Assembly (NCBI GenBank): GCA_001304315.1 | Contig: LJUW01000036.1 | Span: 1-39,433, forward strand | DNA: 39,433 nucleotides | Reading direction: 5' to 3' | DNA from: a candidate division Zixibacteria bacterium SM23_73_2 | GTDB lineage: Bacteria > Zixibacteria > MSB-5A5 > SM23-73-2 | Shown: positions 1 to 7,232 of the stretch, piece by piece | Layout of the letters: the number at the start of each line of letters is the position of its first letter | Numbering within the stretch: position 1 is the stretch's first letter | Position numbers and translations under genes: made by a program | Notes under the pieces: generated by a model | What the model was told of the DNA's origin: nothing | Seen by the model: only the letters and a program-made list of their open reading frames with translations | Databases searched by the model: none

Positions 1-251
1 AAACCTGGCAGGCGTTCTGTGTTCTATTGCCGGTCCAGTCAGTTGGAGTGATGGGGGATGAGAGAACCTACGAGAATGTTTTGGCTTTGCGCGCTGTGAC
101 TTCCCTGGATGGAATGACCGCAGACTGGGCAAAGCTTCCCTATGATTTGATTGAAAATATCTCCAACAGAATCATAAATGAGGTCAAGGGGATAAACCGG
201 GTTGTATATGACATAAGCTCCAAGCCGCCAGCGACGATTGAGTGGGAATGA
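1..251 (+). CDS. guaA: GMP synthase (glutamine-hydrolysing), 3' end only
   Basis: This is the C-terminal end of GuaA, which aminates XMP to GMP in purine synthesis. The reading frame runs open from the window edge (first full codon at base 3, reading TWQAFCVLL) and ends at TGA 249-251. The track starts it at an internal TTG, but the frame continues upstream, so the gene is cut by the window and not short. The C-terminal dimerisation domain is recognisable by [35 protein letters not shown] and the terminal [10 protein letters not shown], all highly conserved in GuaA. The ATPase and glutaminase domains lie outside the window. Nothing odd is seen in the visible part. Confidence 0.96.
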   Translation, partial: TWQAFCVLLPVQSVGVMGDERTYENVLALRAVTSLDGMTADWAKLPYDLIENISNRIINEVKGINRVVYDISSKPPATIEWE

Positions 252-312
252 GGTCGGAAAACGGTGAACGGAGAACAGAAAGCAGTATTCAGTAGGCAGA
301 CATTTTAATATT

Positions 313-338
313 GGTTCAGGGTACCCATATCCTGAACC
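313..338. repeat. Intergenic hairpin GGTTCAGG/CCTGAACC
   Basis: A perfect 8-bp inverted repeat with a 10-base spacer (GTACCCATAT) lies 62 bases after guaA. There is no T-run after it, so it is not a typical intrinsic terminator. Its arms resemble the GGTTCGGG hairpin at 1462-1487, and GGGTACC also recurs in the hairpins at 1356-1409 and 34069-34094. It is therefore probably one member of the dispersed hairpin family. Confidence 0.6.
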
Positions 339-364
339 TCTAACAGTATACTTATAAAAATATA

Positions 365-393
365 TTGATGAAAACAGATACTTTATCTGTAAT
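365..393 (+). promoter_or_regulatory. Possible sigma70-type promoter for the proteasome-like gene
   Basis: TTGATG (365-370) is followed after 17 bases by TGTAAT (388-393). Each box is close to the sigma70 consensus, and the pair lies about 55 bases before the start codon at 449. The region is very AT-rich, so a chance match is possible. Confidence 0.35.
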
Positions 394-448
394 AAAACTA
401 TCAAAACGCAAATAACAGAAATGTGAAACTATTTACATGGAGGGACAA

Positions 449-1336
449 ATGAGGAACCTCATAATTTTTGTATTTTTATTCTTGCTAATATCGATCTCAA
501 TTTCAAAAGCCACAGTGAATGTGGTTGTTTCAACTTACGAAGGTTTAGTATTGGCAGCAGACAGCAGATTAACATTAACTGACATAGAAAAACAAGCGGA
601 TAGTGTAATTACTACTGATTCGATGGACATAGTTACAAAAGTTTATATTATAAAAGAAAAAGAGAAACAGAGGGTTGCCTCCGATTACAGTAAGAAGATT
701 TTTCAGATTGGTACGTCAGTGGGTGTTACCTGCTCAGGTGTAGGTTTTTTGTATAACGAGTTGGGTAATAATTCTAGTATCAAAGGAATTATCGAAGATT
801 TTAGAGTTCAGGAAGGTATTAGCGATCTTTCTGCTATACCTATTGAAAAAGCTGTTAGTAGATTAAGAGTATTTATGGAAAACTTGTATAAGAATCAGCC
901 TCGTAATAAAGATAAAGGTACATTACGATTAATAATATGTGGTTATGATGAGAACAAAAAAAGAAGAATATTTGACTTTTATATGCCCCAGGATACTGTA
1001 CTACCCAGATTTGGACAAGGAATTCCTGGGTCATTAGTAAGCGGGCAGGATGATGTTTTTTCAAGATTAATAAAAGGATTTGACGCTTCTTTATTAGATT
1101 CAAAAATCTACTCAGAAAATCAAGAGATTTTTAGTGAATTGCGTTATGATATACGATATGATCTGATGTCTTTGCAAGATGCTGTTGATTTTGCTCTTTT
1201 TATAGTTAGAGCAACAATTGAAGCCCAGCGATTTAATCAAAAAGCTTCTATGGGAGTTGGTGGTGATATTGACATAGCTGTTATTACTCCAGATGGTTTT
1301 AGATGGATACAGAAAAAAGAATTGCATGGGGAATAA
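449..1336 (+). CDS. Exported proteasome-beta-like Ntn hydrolase
   Basis: Start chosen at ATG 449 and not 437, because GGAGGG (439-444) lies 4 bases before it. That gives 295 residues. The N-terminus is a signal peptide (hydrophobic residues about 4-19) ending in a good signal peptidase I site, S-K-A before T22. Counting T22 as Thr1, the next segment reads like proteasome beta strands S1-S2: EGLVLAADSR places D at 17 and R at 19, the exact proteasome positions. The K33 equivalent is K83 in KKIFQIG, after an insertion of about 29 residues. A C-terminal GGDIDIAVITPDG also matches the family. The D166/S169 pair is not obvious. Family knowledge: beta subunits and HslV are cytoplasmic Thr peptidases, so a signal peptide is unusual. 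Inferred role: periplasmic or secreted N-terminal nucleophile hydrolase. The gene is AT-rich compared with lysS and stands alone between hairpin-rich gaps, suggesting acquisition. Confidence 0.75.
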   Translation: MRNLIIFVFLFLLISISISKATVNVVVSTYEGLVLAADSRLTLTDIEKQADSVITTDSMDIVTKVYIIKEKEKQRVASDYSKKIFQIGTSVGVTCSGVGFLYNELGNNSSIKGIIEDFRVQEGISDLSAIPIEKAVSRLRVFMENLYKNQPRNKDKGTLRLIICGYDENKKRRIFDFYMPQDTVLPRFGQGIPGSLVSGQDDVFSRLIKGFDASLLDSKIYSENQEIFSELRYDIRYDLMSLQDAVDFALFIVRATIEAQRFNQKASMGVGGDIDIAVITPDGFRWIQKKELHGE

Positions 1337-1350
1337 CTAATAATTAGATT

Positions 1351-1558
1351 GTTGGTTCGGGGTACCTTACCCTGAGCTTTTATATTTCGGTGTATGGGTA
1401 CCCCGAAATAACAATCAATCCGTTAAATCCGTTTTATCCGTTGACAGCTTCATTCTTTGTTGGTTCGGGAATTGGAATTCCCGAACCTAAGTATCCTGCG
1501 GGAAATCCAATTCCCGCAGGAACTGGCGATCCGCTAAATCCGTTTTATCCGTTGATAA
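1351..1558. repeat. Cluster of hairpins and a duplicated ATCCGTT triplet
   Basis: This gap upstream of lysS holds four structures. (1) TTCGGGGTACC (1356-1366) is inverted at 1397-1407. (2) A local hairpin, ATTTCGG...CCCCGAAAT (1384-1409), encloses GTATGGGTA. (3) GGTTCGGGAATT and AATTCCCGAACC are separated by 2 bases at about 1462-1487. (4) CCTGCGGGAA and TTCCCGCAGG lie at 1495-1520. In addition, three ATCCGTT units with 9-bp period (about 1418-1446) are repeated nearly identically at 1528-1557. None is followed by a T-run. Confidence 0.7.
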
Positions 1559-1579
1559 AAATCAGTTGACCGTTTATCC

Positions 1580-1608
1580 TTGACACTAAAGTTTGCCCCC
1601 CTTATATT
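1580..1608 (+). promoter_or_regulatory. sigma70-type promoter of lysS
   Basis: TTGACA (1580-1585), a 17-base spacer and TATATT (1603-1608) form a near-consensus promoter. The track's TTG start for lysS at 1580 falls on the -35 box, so the longer open frame cannot be the translated one if this promoter is used. Transcription would begin near 1615, about 25 bases before the TTG start at 1640. Confidence 0.75.
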
Positions 1609-1639
1609 GAAAAAAGGAAAAGTTAAAAAGGAGAGTAAA

Positions 1640-3103
1640 TTGGAAGGTCTTCCAGAGTATCTTGCACATAGAAGAGAAAAGTTAAAGAAATTAAAAGAGA
1701 AAGGTCTTGATCCTTATCCTTACAAGTTCGAAAAGACCCACAGCACAGAGGAGATTTTAAATAACTTTGAAAAATTGGAAAAAGAACAAAAGGAAGTTAA
1801 AATCGCAGGGAGGATAATCTCCTTAAGAGGTCACGGTAAAAGCGTGTTTTTTCATATTCAGGATGGGTATGGTAAGATTCAAATCTATCTTAAATCGGAT
1901 GAGGTGGGAAAGGAGAAATTCGAGGAGTTCGATTTATTTGACATCGGTGATTTTATCGGGGTGGTTGGTATTGTCTTTGTTACCAAAAAGGGTGAGAAAA
2001 GCATCAGAGCATCTGATTTTGTGATGTTGTCAAAGTCCTTACGTCCCTTGCCTGAGAAATGGCACGGGCTGCAGGATAAGGAATTAAGGTACAGGCAGAG
2101 ATATTTGGATTTGATCGTCAATCCTGAGGTGAAAAAGACATTTCTTTTACGAACAAAGATAATTCAGGCGATGAGGAAATTCTTAGATGATAGAGGTTTT
2201 ATCGAAGTAGAGACTCCAATTCTCCAGCCTATCTATGGCGGAGCATCGGCAAGACCATTTAAGACCTATCACAATACTCTGGAGAGGGATTTATACTTGA
2301 GGATAGCAGATGAGCTTTATTTGAAAAGGCTTTTGATCGGGGGATTCGAGAAGGTCTACGAGGTGTGCAAGGATTTCAGAAACGAGGGGATGGACAAAAA
2401 TCACAATCCGGAGTTCTCCATGCTGGAGCTTTATCAGGCTTATGCTGATTACAATGATATAATGAAGCTGGAAGAGGAGCTTATGAAATTCATCGCTCAA
2501 AAGGTTTCGGGAAAACTCAGTTTCACATATCAGGGTGATGAGATAAATCTGGATGCCGAGTGGAGGAGAATCCCAATTCTGGAATCGATAAAGGAATATG
2601 CGAAGGTGGATTTAGAAAAAAAAGACGAAAAAGAGATAAGAGAAATAACAAAAGATTTGAATCTATCGATTGATGAAAAGGCTAATAAATGGAAGCTGGT
2701 GGATACCATTTTCGGGAATCTGGTTCAGCCCTATCTGGTGCAGCCGACTTTTATAACCGATTACCCAACTCAGATGTCCCCTTTAGCTAAAAAGCACAGG
2801 AAAAAAGAGGGCTTGACCGAGAGGTTTGAGCTTTTCATTGGGGGACTGGAGCTGGGCAATGCTTTCTCCGAGTTAAATGATCCTCTGGACCAGAGGGAGA
2901 GGTTTTCCCAGCAGATGGAATTGAGGGATTTAGGGGATGAGGAGGCTCAGGTTACTGATGAGGATTTTCTGCGGGCACTTGAACACGGTATGCCCCCCAC
3001 CGGTGGTTTGGGAATTGGAATCGACAGGGTGGTTATGCTTTTCACCGATTCATCGTCAATAAGGGACGTGATATTTTTCCCGCAGATGAGACCAGAGGCG
3101 TAG
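1640..3103 (+). CDS. lysS: Lysyl-tRNA synthetase (class II)
   Basis: LysS charges tRNA-Lys with lysine. I start it at TTG 1640, since AAGGAG (1628-1633) sits 6 bases upstream and the promoter -10 box is at 1603. This gives 487 residues, normal for bacterial LysS, and a typical N-terminus (EYLAHRREKLKKLKEKGLDPYP). An OB-fold anticodon-binding domain (about residues 50-150; GRIISLRGHGKSVFFHIQD) precedes the class II core. Motif 1 is seen in FIEVETPILQ, motif 2 in FRNEGMDKNHNPEFSMLE and motif 3 in GLGIGIDRVVMLFT with RDVIFFPQMRP. The PSPLAK-type lysine-pocket segment appears as MSPLAKKHR. The gene stands alone under its own promoter. Nothing unusual apart from the TTG start. Confidence 0.97.
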   Translation: MEGLPEYLAHRREKLKKLKEKGLDPYPYKFEKTHSTEEILNNFEKLEKEQKEVKIAGRIISLRGHGKSVFFHIQDGYGKIQIYLKSDEVGKEKFEEFDLFDIGDFIGVVGIVFVTKKGEKSIRASDFVMLSKSLRPLPEKWHGLQDKELRYRQRYLDLIVNPEVKKTFLLRTKIIQAMRKFLDDRGFIEVETPILQPIYGGASARPFKTYHNTLERDLYLRIADELYLKRLLIGGFEKVYEVCKDFRNEGMDKNHNPEFSMLELYQAYADYNDIMKLEEELMKFIAQKVSGKLSFTYQGDEINLDAEWRRIPILESIKEYAKVDLEKKDEKEIREITKDLNLSIDEKANKWKLVDTIFGNLVQPYLVQPTFITDYPTQMSPLAKKHRKKEGLTERFELFIGGLELGNAFSELNDPLDQRERFSQQMELRDLGDEEAQVTDEDFLRALEHGMPPTGGLGIGIDRVVMLFTDSSSIRDVIFFPQMRPEA

Positions 3104-3147
3104 TAACAAATTCATGCGTTTGGATAATTTTGTGACGATAATTATAC

Positions 3148-3212
3148 GTGCTGTCGGGAGTTTCCTCCCGACAGAAAATAGTAGCGTCAGGAGATAACTC
3201 CTGACGCCACGA
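3148..3212. repeat. Double-hairpin direct repeat, copy 1
   Basis: A 65-base unit made of two adjacent hairpins: CTGTCGGGAG/CTCCCGACAG with a 4-base loop, then CGTCAGGAG/CTCCTGACG with a 4-base loop. It is repeated at 3376-3440 with only a few changes. Confidence 0.85.
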
Positions 3213-3310
3213 GGGAGTTTATACTGATGATGAGGATGAATGCTTTTTTGGAAATCACATATGCTTTACTATGTTAAGAAAGATAGGCTGTTCAAGAATC
3301 TTGAGGATGA

Positions 3311-3353
3311 AATCCCCCCATCCCCCTTTATTAAAGGGGGAGAAAGGGGGATT
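3311..3353. repeat. CCCCCATCCCCC hairpin repeat
   Basis: Imperfect palindrome with arms AATCCCCCCATCCCCCTTTA and TTAAAGGGGG-AGAAAGGGGGATT. It lies between the two copies of the double-hairpin repeat. Small ORFs called here on both strands (3240-3457) are products of this repeat and are not genes. A related CCCCTCCTT/AAGGAGGGG palindrome occurs at 12277. Confidence 0.7.
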
Positions 3354-3375
3354 AAATTTTTCTTTGATGCTGTAT

Positions 3376-3440
3376 GTGCTGTCGGGAGTTTCCTCCCGAC
3401 AGAAAATCGTAGCGTCATGAGAAAACTCCTGACGCCACGA
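3376..3440. repeat. Double-hairpin direct repeat, copy 2
   Basis: Near-identical to 3148-3212. The first hairpin is fully conserved. The second carries CGTCATGAG against CTCCTGACG, so it is slightly decayed. The two copies and the CCCCC palindrome fill most of the 429-base gap between lysS and lolC, where no gene is seen. Confidence 0.85.
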
Positions 3441-3532
3441 TAAGCACATGTAATCAAAGAGAAGCGTGGAATAGCCTTTATGGCTCTGGCAGAGGGATGA
3501 ACCCTCTGCTACGCAAAAAAGATAGATAAATT

Positions 3533-4756
3533 ATGTCCTACGAGTTTTTCATAGCCAAAAGGTATCTGAAATCTAAAAAATCATCCAAGTTCATCTCCAT
3601 CATTACCATAATCTCGGTTTTGGGAGTTTTGATCGGGGTTGCTGCTTTGACTTTTGTTCTGTCGATGATGAACGGATTCGAAAAGGAGGTCAGGTCAAGG
3701 ATCATAGGTACAACCGCTCACGTTACTATTTTCCCAGCAATGGGGGAGGGGATGGATGATTATGAAGCTTTGTTGCCTGAGATAAATGAGGAAAAACATG
3801 TCGTTGCAACAGCTCCCTTTGTTTACTCCAAGGCAGCGATCGCCTCAAAAGTTGAGTCGGATGGAATAATAGTCAGGGGAATCGATCCAAAAAAAGAAAA
3901 AGAGGTTTCCGATATCCAGGAAAACCTTTTGGCCGGGAGTTTCGATTTCGAGCAAACCGAGGTTCCGGGAATCGTTTTGGGTGCGAATTTAGCTGAGAGG
4001 CTGGGCGTTTCCCTGGGAGATGAGGTGGTCCTTTTCAGCATGAGCAAGGAGGATTTGACCGCAGGCTGGACCATTCCCAAAGCCACAAAATTCCAGCTGG
4101 TGGGACTGTTTGAAACCGGTATGTTCGAATACGACGCCTCCTTATCCTACATCTCCTTAAAATCAGCACAGAAGCTTTTCAATTTAGGAGATAGAGTCAC
4201 CGGTTTGCAGGTGAAGATAGATGATCTGTATAAAGCCAAAAGTATCGCACAAAGACTGGATGAAAAATTGGGTTACCGCTTCTATGCTCTGGACTGGATG
4301 CATATGCACAAGAATCTTTTCTCCTGGATGGCACTGGAAAAATATGCCATGTTCATCGTTTTGAGTTTAATCGTTGCAGTTGCGGCATTCAACATAATAA
4401 GCACCTTGATAATGGTGGTTCTGGAGAAAAAAAAGGACATCGGAATATTGAAATCTTTAGGCTCAACCTCATCCAGCATAATGAGGATATTCATGTTCGA
4501 GGGTTTGGTGGTGGGAGTAGTTGGAACCATTTTGGGCTCGGTTTTAGGATATTTTTTGTGCTGGATCCAGAGAACTTTCAGGATAATCTCTTTACCTGCT
4601 GAGATCTATTTTATAAATTCATTGCCCGTAGATACGAGAGTTTTGGATTTCATTCTGGTAGCCTTAGCAGCTATAGCAATAACCTTTTTGGCAACTCTAT
4701 ATCCTGCCAAAAAGGCAGCTGATCTTGCGCCGGTGGATGCGATAAGATACGAGTGA
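3533..4756 (+). CDS. lolC: Lipoprotein-releasing ABC transporter permease (LolC/LolE family)
   Basis: Inner-membrane subunit of the Lol machine, which extracts mature lipoproteins from the inner membrane for delivery to the outer membrane. The 407-residue length and four-helix FtsX/MacB-like layout fit: TM1 at about 22-50, a large periplasmic domain (about 50-265), then TM2 (about 272-300), TM3 (about 325-345) and TM4 (about 365-390). The cytoplasmic coupling segment EKKKDIGILKSLG and the C-terminal YPAKKAADLAPVDAIRYE are typical. Only one permease is present next to lolD, so the complex may be a homodimer, as in bacteria with a single LolC/E hybrid, unless a partner is elsewhere. No strong ribosome-binding site precedes ATG 3533. 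The presence of Lol proteins argues for an outer membrane. Confidence 0.9.
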   Translation: MSYEFFIAKRYLKSKKSSKFISIITIISVLGVLIGVAALTFVLSMMNGFEKEVRSRIIGTTAHVTIFPAMGEGMDDYEALLPEINEEKHVVATAPFVYSKAAIASKVESDGIIVRGIDPKKEKEVSDIQENLLAGSFDFEQTEVPGIVLGANLAERLGVSLGDEVVLFSMSKEDLTAGWTIPKATKFQLVGLFETGMFEYDASLSYISLKSAQKLFNLGDRVTGLQVKIDDLYKAKSIAQRLDEKLGYRFYALDWMHMHKNLFSWMALEKYAMFIVLSLIVAVAAFNIISTLIMVVLEKKKDIGILKSLGSTSSSIMRIFMFEGLVVGVVGTILGSVLGYFLCWIQRTFRIISLPAEIYFINSLPVDTRVLDFILVALAAIAITFLATLYPAKKAADLAPVDAIRYE

Positions 4757-4786
4757 ATTTAGGTTTTAGGTAGTAGGTAATTTATA

Positions 4787-4814
4787 TTGATAAAGTTATT
4801 AAATTTGATAATAT
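4787..4814 (+). promoter_or_regulatory. Promoter upstream of lolD
   Basis: TTGATA (4787-4792), a 16-base spacer and TAATAT (4809-4814) lie in the 107-base gap between lolC and lolD. If active, it would make lolD the first gene of a lolD-mcsA-mcsB unit independent of lolC. Confidence 0.55.
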
Positions 4815-4863
4815 TTATAAATAACTTGCCAAATATGGCGAAAATATTTATAGTGGTATTGAG

Positions 4864-5550
4864 TTGAGAGATAAAGTATTATTGGAAGGGAAAGGAATTC
4901 ATCGGAGTTTTCAAACAGGAGGTGAGAGACTTCACGTATTAAAGGGAGTTGACATCGAGATTTTTCAGGGGGAGATAGTTTGTGTGGTGGGAGAATCCGG
5001 GGTAGGGAAAAGCACTTTACTTCATATTTTAGGAGCCTTAGATCGACCGGATCAGGGAATGGTTAGATTGAACTCAAAAGAGATTTTCACTCTCTCCGAT
5101 CAAAAGCTGGCGGGTTTCAGAAATGAGAGCATCGGATTTGTATTTCAGTTTCATCATCTTCTGCCTGATTTTTCTGCGTTGGAGAACGTCATGATGCCGA
5201 GGCTTATCGCCGGGGAGAGTGAGAAGGTGGTTGGTATGGCAGAGAACCTGTTGGGAGAGTTGGGGCTTTCGGACAGGAAAGATCACCGTCCCGGAGAGCT
5301 TTCAGGAGGTGAACAGCAGAGGGTTGCGGTAGCCAGGGCTCTGGTTAACCAGCCCCAGGTGGTGATAGCGGATGAACCCTCGGGCAATCTGGATAAAAAA
5401 AGCAAGGATGAGCTGCACCAGCTATTGTTGGATTTGAACCAAAAGAAAAATCAGACTTTCATCATCGCCACTCACAATCTTGATCTGGCGAAAATGGCTC
5501 ACAGAATATATGCTTTAAAGGATGGGAAGGCATCTTTAACTGAACTTTAG
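4864..5550 (+). CDS. lolD: Lipoprotein-releasing ABC transporter ATPase
   Basis: ATP-binding subunit that powers LolC/E. At 228 residues it matches the family. Walker A is GESGVGKST (about 41-49), the Q-loop is FQFHHLLPDF, the signature is LSGGEQQRVA, Walker B is VVIADEPSGNLD, and the H-loop histidine is in IIATHN. The start is TTG 4864, with no clear Shine-Dalgarno sequence; the N-terminus from this codon aligns well with LolD proteins. It is 107 bases after lolC, with its own possible promoter, and only 10 bases before mcsA, so transcription with the stress genes is likely. Confidence 0.93.
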   Translation: MRDKVLLEGKGIHRSFQTGGERLHVLKGVDIEIFQGEIVCVVGESGVGKSTLLHILGALDRPDQGMVRLNSKEIFTLSDQKLAGFRNESIGFVFQFHHLLPDFSALENVMMPRLIAGESEKVVGMAENLLGELGLSDRKDHRPGELSGGEQQRVAVARALVNQPQVVIADEPSGNLDKKSKDELHQLLLDLNQKKNQTFIIATHNLDLAKMAHRIYALKDGKASLTEL

Positions 5551-5560
5551 GGAGCATAGC

Positions 5561-6061
5561 ATGCTTTGTCAGGACTGCAAAAAGAAAGAAGCCACAGTTC
5601 ATATGACTCAGATAATAAATAACGAGAAGATCGATTTGAACCTTTGTCGGGAATGCGCAGAAAAAAGGGGATTTCATTCCCCTTTGGAGGGCAAGGCTTT
5701 TCCATTGGCTGAGTTTTTGGCCAGCATTTTGGATCAGAGCTTACAAAAAGTTCCTCCGGAGTTAAAGGAAAGCAAATGCAGCGTATGCAGGATCGGATAT
5801 CCCGATTTCGTCAAATCCGGAAGGCTGGGTTGTGGAAATTGTTATAAGATTTTCAGGCCTCAGTTAAAAGATCTCCTGCGAAAAATTCACGGTTCGGATG
5901 TGCATCGGGGGAAAATTCCCGGGGTTGGTGAGGACGTGATGAAACCTGTAAGAGAGCAGCGGCGCCTTCAGGAACAGTTGAAAAAAGCTGTGGAGGCTGA
6001 GGATTTTGAAAAAGCTGCCCAGATCAGGGACAGGATTAAAGCTTTGGAGAGAGGTCGTTAA
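5561..6061 (+). CDS. mcsA: McsA, zinc-binding activator of the arginine kinase McsB
   Basis: McsA activates the protein-arginine kinase McsB and helps feed clients to ClpC in Gram-positive bacteria. The 166-residue product has paired CXXC motifs for zinc: CQDC (3-6) and CREC near the N-terminus, then CSVC and CGNC in the middle. A C-terminal UVR motif (EDFEKAAQIRDRIKALE) is typical of McsA, UvrB and ClpC. A GGGAG sequence lies just before ATG 5561. Gene order mcsA-mcsB-clpC is the classic one, but the ctsR repressor gene that heads it in Firmicutes is absent; lolD takes that position. Confidence 0.93.
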   Translation: MLCQDCKKKEATVHMTQIINNEKIDLNLCRECAEKRGFHSPLEGKAFPLAEFLASILDQSLQKVPPELKESKCSVCRIGYPDFVKSGRLGCGNCYKIFRPQLKDLLRKIHGSDVHRGKIPGVGEDVMKPVREQRRLQEQLKKAVEAEDFEKAAQIRDRIKALERGR

Positions 6062-6084
6062 AATTTTGCATCAGGGAATTTTGT

Positions 6085-7131
6085 ATGTTTGAGGAGATGG
6101 TCAGAAGGGAAGCTCAATGGCTTTCCGGAGAGGGGAAAAACTCAGATATAGTCCTCTCCAGCCGGGTCAGGCTTGCCCGGAATATCAGAGGAGTCCCTTT
6201 TCCCACAGTGGCTGATGCGGATACCCGTCAAAAGGTTTTGTCGTATGTTAAGATAGCGATTGAAAAAAGCGAATCTTTTAATAAGGGAATGTTTCACAGT
6301 TCCTCTGAACTGTCGCCAATGGATAAGAATTTCCTTTTGGAGAGGCATCTGGTTAGCCCCGAATTTGTCAGGGATCAAAATGGTTTCAGGGGAATATTTA
6401 TAGGAAGGGATGAGAAGATATCGATTATGGTGAATGAGGAGGATCATCTGAGAACTCAGGCAATAAAGTCAGGTCTTGAAATAAAAGCTACCTGGCAGGA
6501 AGCTAACCGAATGGATGATGAGCTTTCCAAGTTTCTGGAGTTTGATTTCGATTCCGATTTCGGTTATCTCACCTCCTGCCCCACCAATGTGGGAACCGGA
6601 ATAAGGGCTTCGGTGCTTATCCATCTGCCTGGCCTGGTTTTGACCAAGGAGGTGGAAAAGGTCATTTCCCGGATTACCAAGATGGGACTCAGCGTTAGAG
6701 GATTCTATGGTGAAGGGACCGATGTTTTAGGAAATCTTTTTCAGATATCCAATCAGACCACCCTGGGTAAATCGGAGGAGGATATAGTCGAAAGCCTGGA
6801 GAAGATAACTCAGCAGATAATAGAATACGAGGGAAATTCCAGAGTCACCCTTTTCCGGGATGCCAGGGAGCAGATCGAGGATAAGATCTGGAGGGCTTAT
6901 GGAATTTTGAGATATGCCCGGGTTTTAACCTCGGACGAGGTGATGAATTTGCTTTCGGCATTAAGGCTGGGGATAAGAACGGGGACTTTATCCGGTATAG
7001 ACCTGAGATCGCTCAACCAGCTTTTGATTTTAACCCAACCGGCTCACCTTCAGAAATATTTTGGATCTCAGATGAATGCGGATCAAAGAGACAAAAGGAG
7101 GGCAGAGATTTTAAGGGAAAGGCTGAACTGA
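6085..7131 (+). CDS. mcsB: Protein-arginine kinase McsB
   Basis: McsB phosphorylates arginines on proteins, tagging them for ClpCP and inactivating regulators. The 348-residue product has the guanido-kinase core: SSRVRLARNIRG (about 25-36), NEEDHLR (117-123), the catalytic-loop SCPTNVGTG (164-172) and RGFYGEGTD (about 205). The C-terminus carries RDKRRA (335-340), matching the RDxxRA phospho-arginine-binding motif that distinguishes McsB from creatine or arginine kinases and gives allosteric self-activation. ATG 6085 is preceded by AGGGA at 7 bases. It follows mcsA by 23 bases. All key elements are present, so an active enzyme is expected. Confidence 0.95.
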   Translation: MFEEMVRREAQWLSGEGKNSDIVLSSRVRLARNIRGVPFPTVADADTRQKVLSYVKIAIEKSESFNKGMFHSSSELSPMDKNFLLERHLVSPEFVRDQNGFRGIFIGRDEKISIMVNEEDHLRTQAIKSGLEIKATWQEANRMDDELSKFLEFDFDSDFGYLTSCPTNVGTGIRASVLIHLPGLVLTKEVEKVISRITKMGLSVRGFYGEGTDVLGNLFQISNQTTLGKSEEDIVESLEKITQQIIEYEGNSRVTLFRDAREQIEDKIWRAYGILRYARVLTSDEVMNLLSALRLGIRTGTLSGIDLRSLNQLLILTQPAHLQKYFGSQMNADQRDKRRAEILRERLN

Positions 7132-7162
7132 TTAGAAAGATTCATTATCTTGAAATAAACCT

Positions 7163-7190
7163 TTGACATTTTTGGATTTCTTTTTAAATT
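7163..7190 (+). promoter_or_regulatory. Promoter upstream of clpC
   Basis: TTGACA (7163-7168) with TAAATT after 16 bases (7185-7190) lies in the 101-base gap between mcsB and clpC. No CtsR direct repeat (GGTCAAA pairs) and no CIRCE element were found near it, so the heat-shock control used in Firmicutes is not evident. Confidence 0.5.
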
Positions 7191-7232
7191 ATAGATAAGA
7201 GAGCTTGTATCGTATATAGATGGGAGTAGAAG

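Noticed and set aside
39-404. 121-residue minus-strand ORF
   Set aside because: It is the shadow of the guaA 3' end and a hairpin-bearing gap, with no domain or ribosome-binding site.
3240-3457. Small ORFs on both strands between lysS and lolC
   Set aside because: They lie over palindromic repeats and read out repeat sequence such as SPFIKGG; no start signals.
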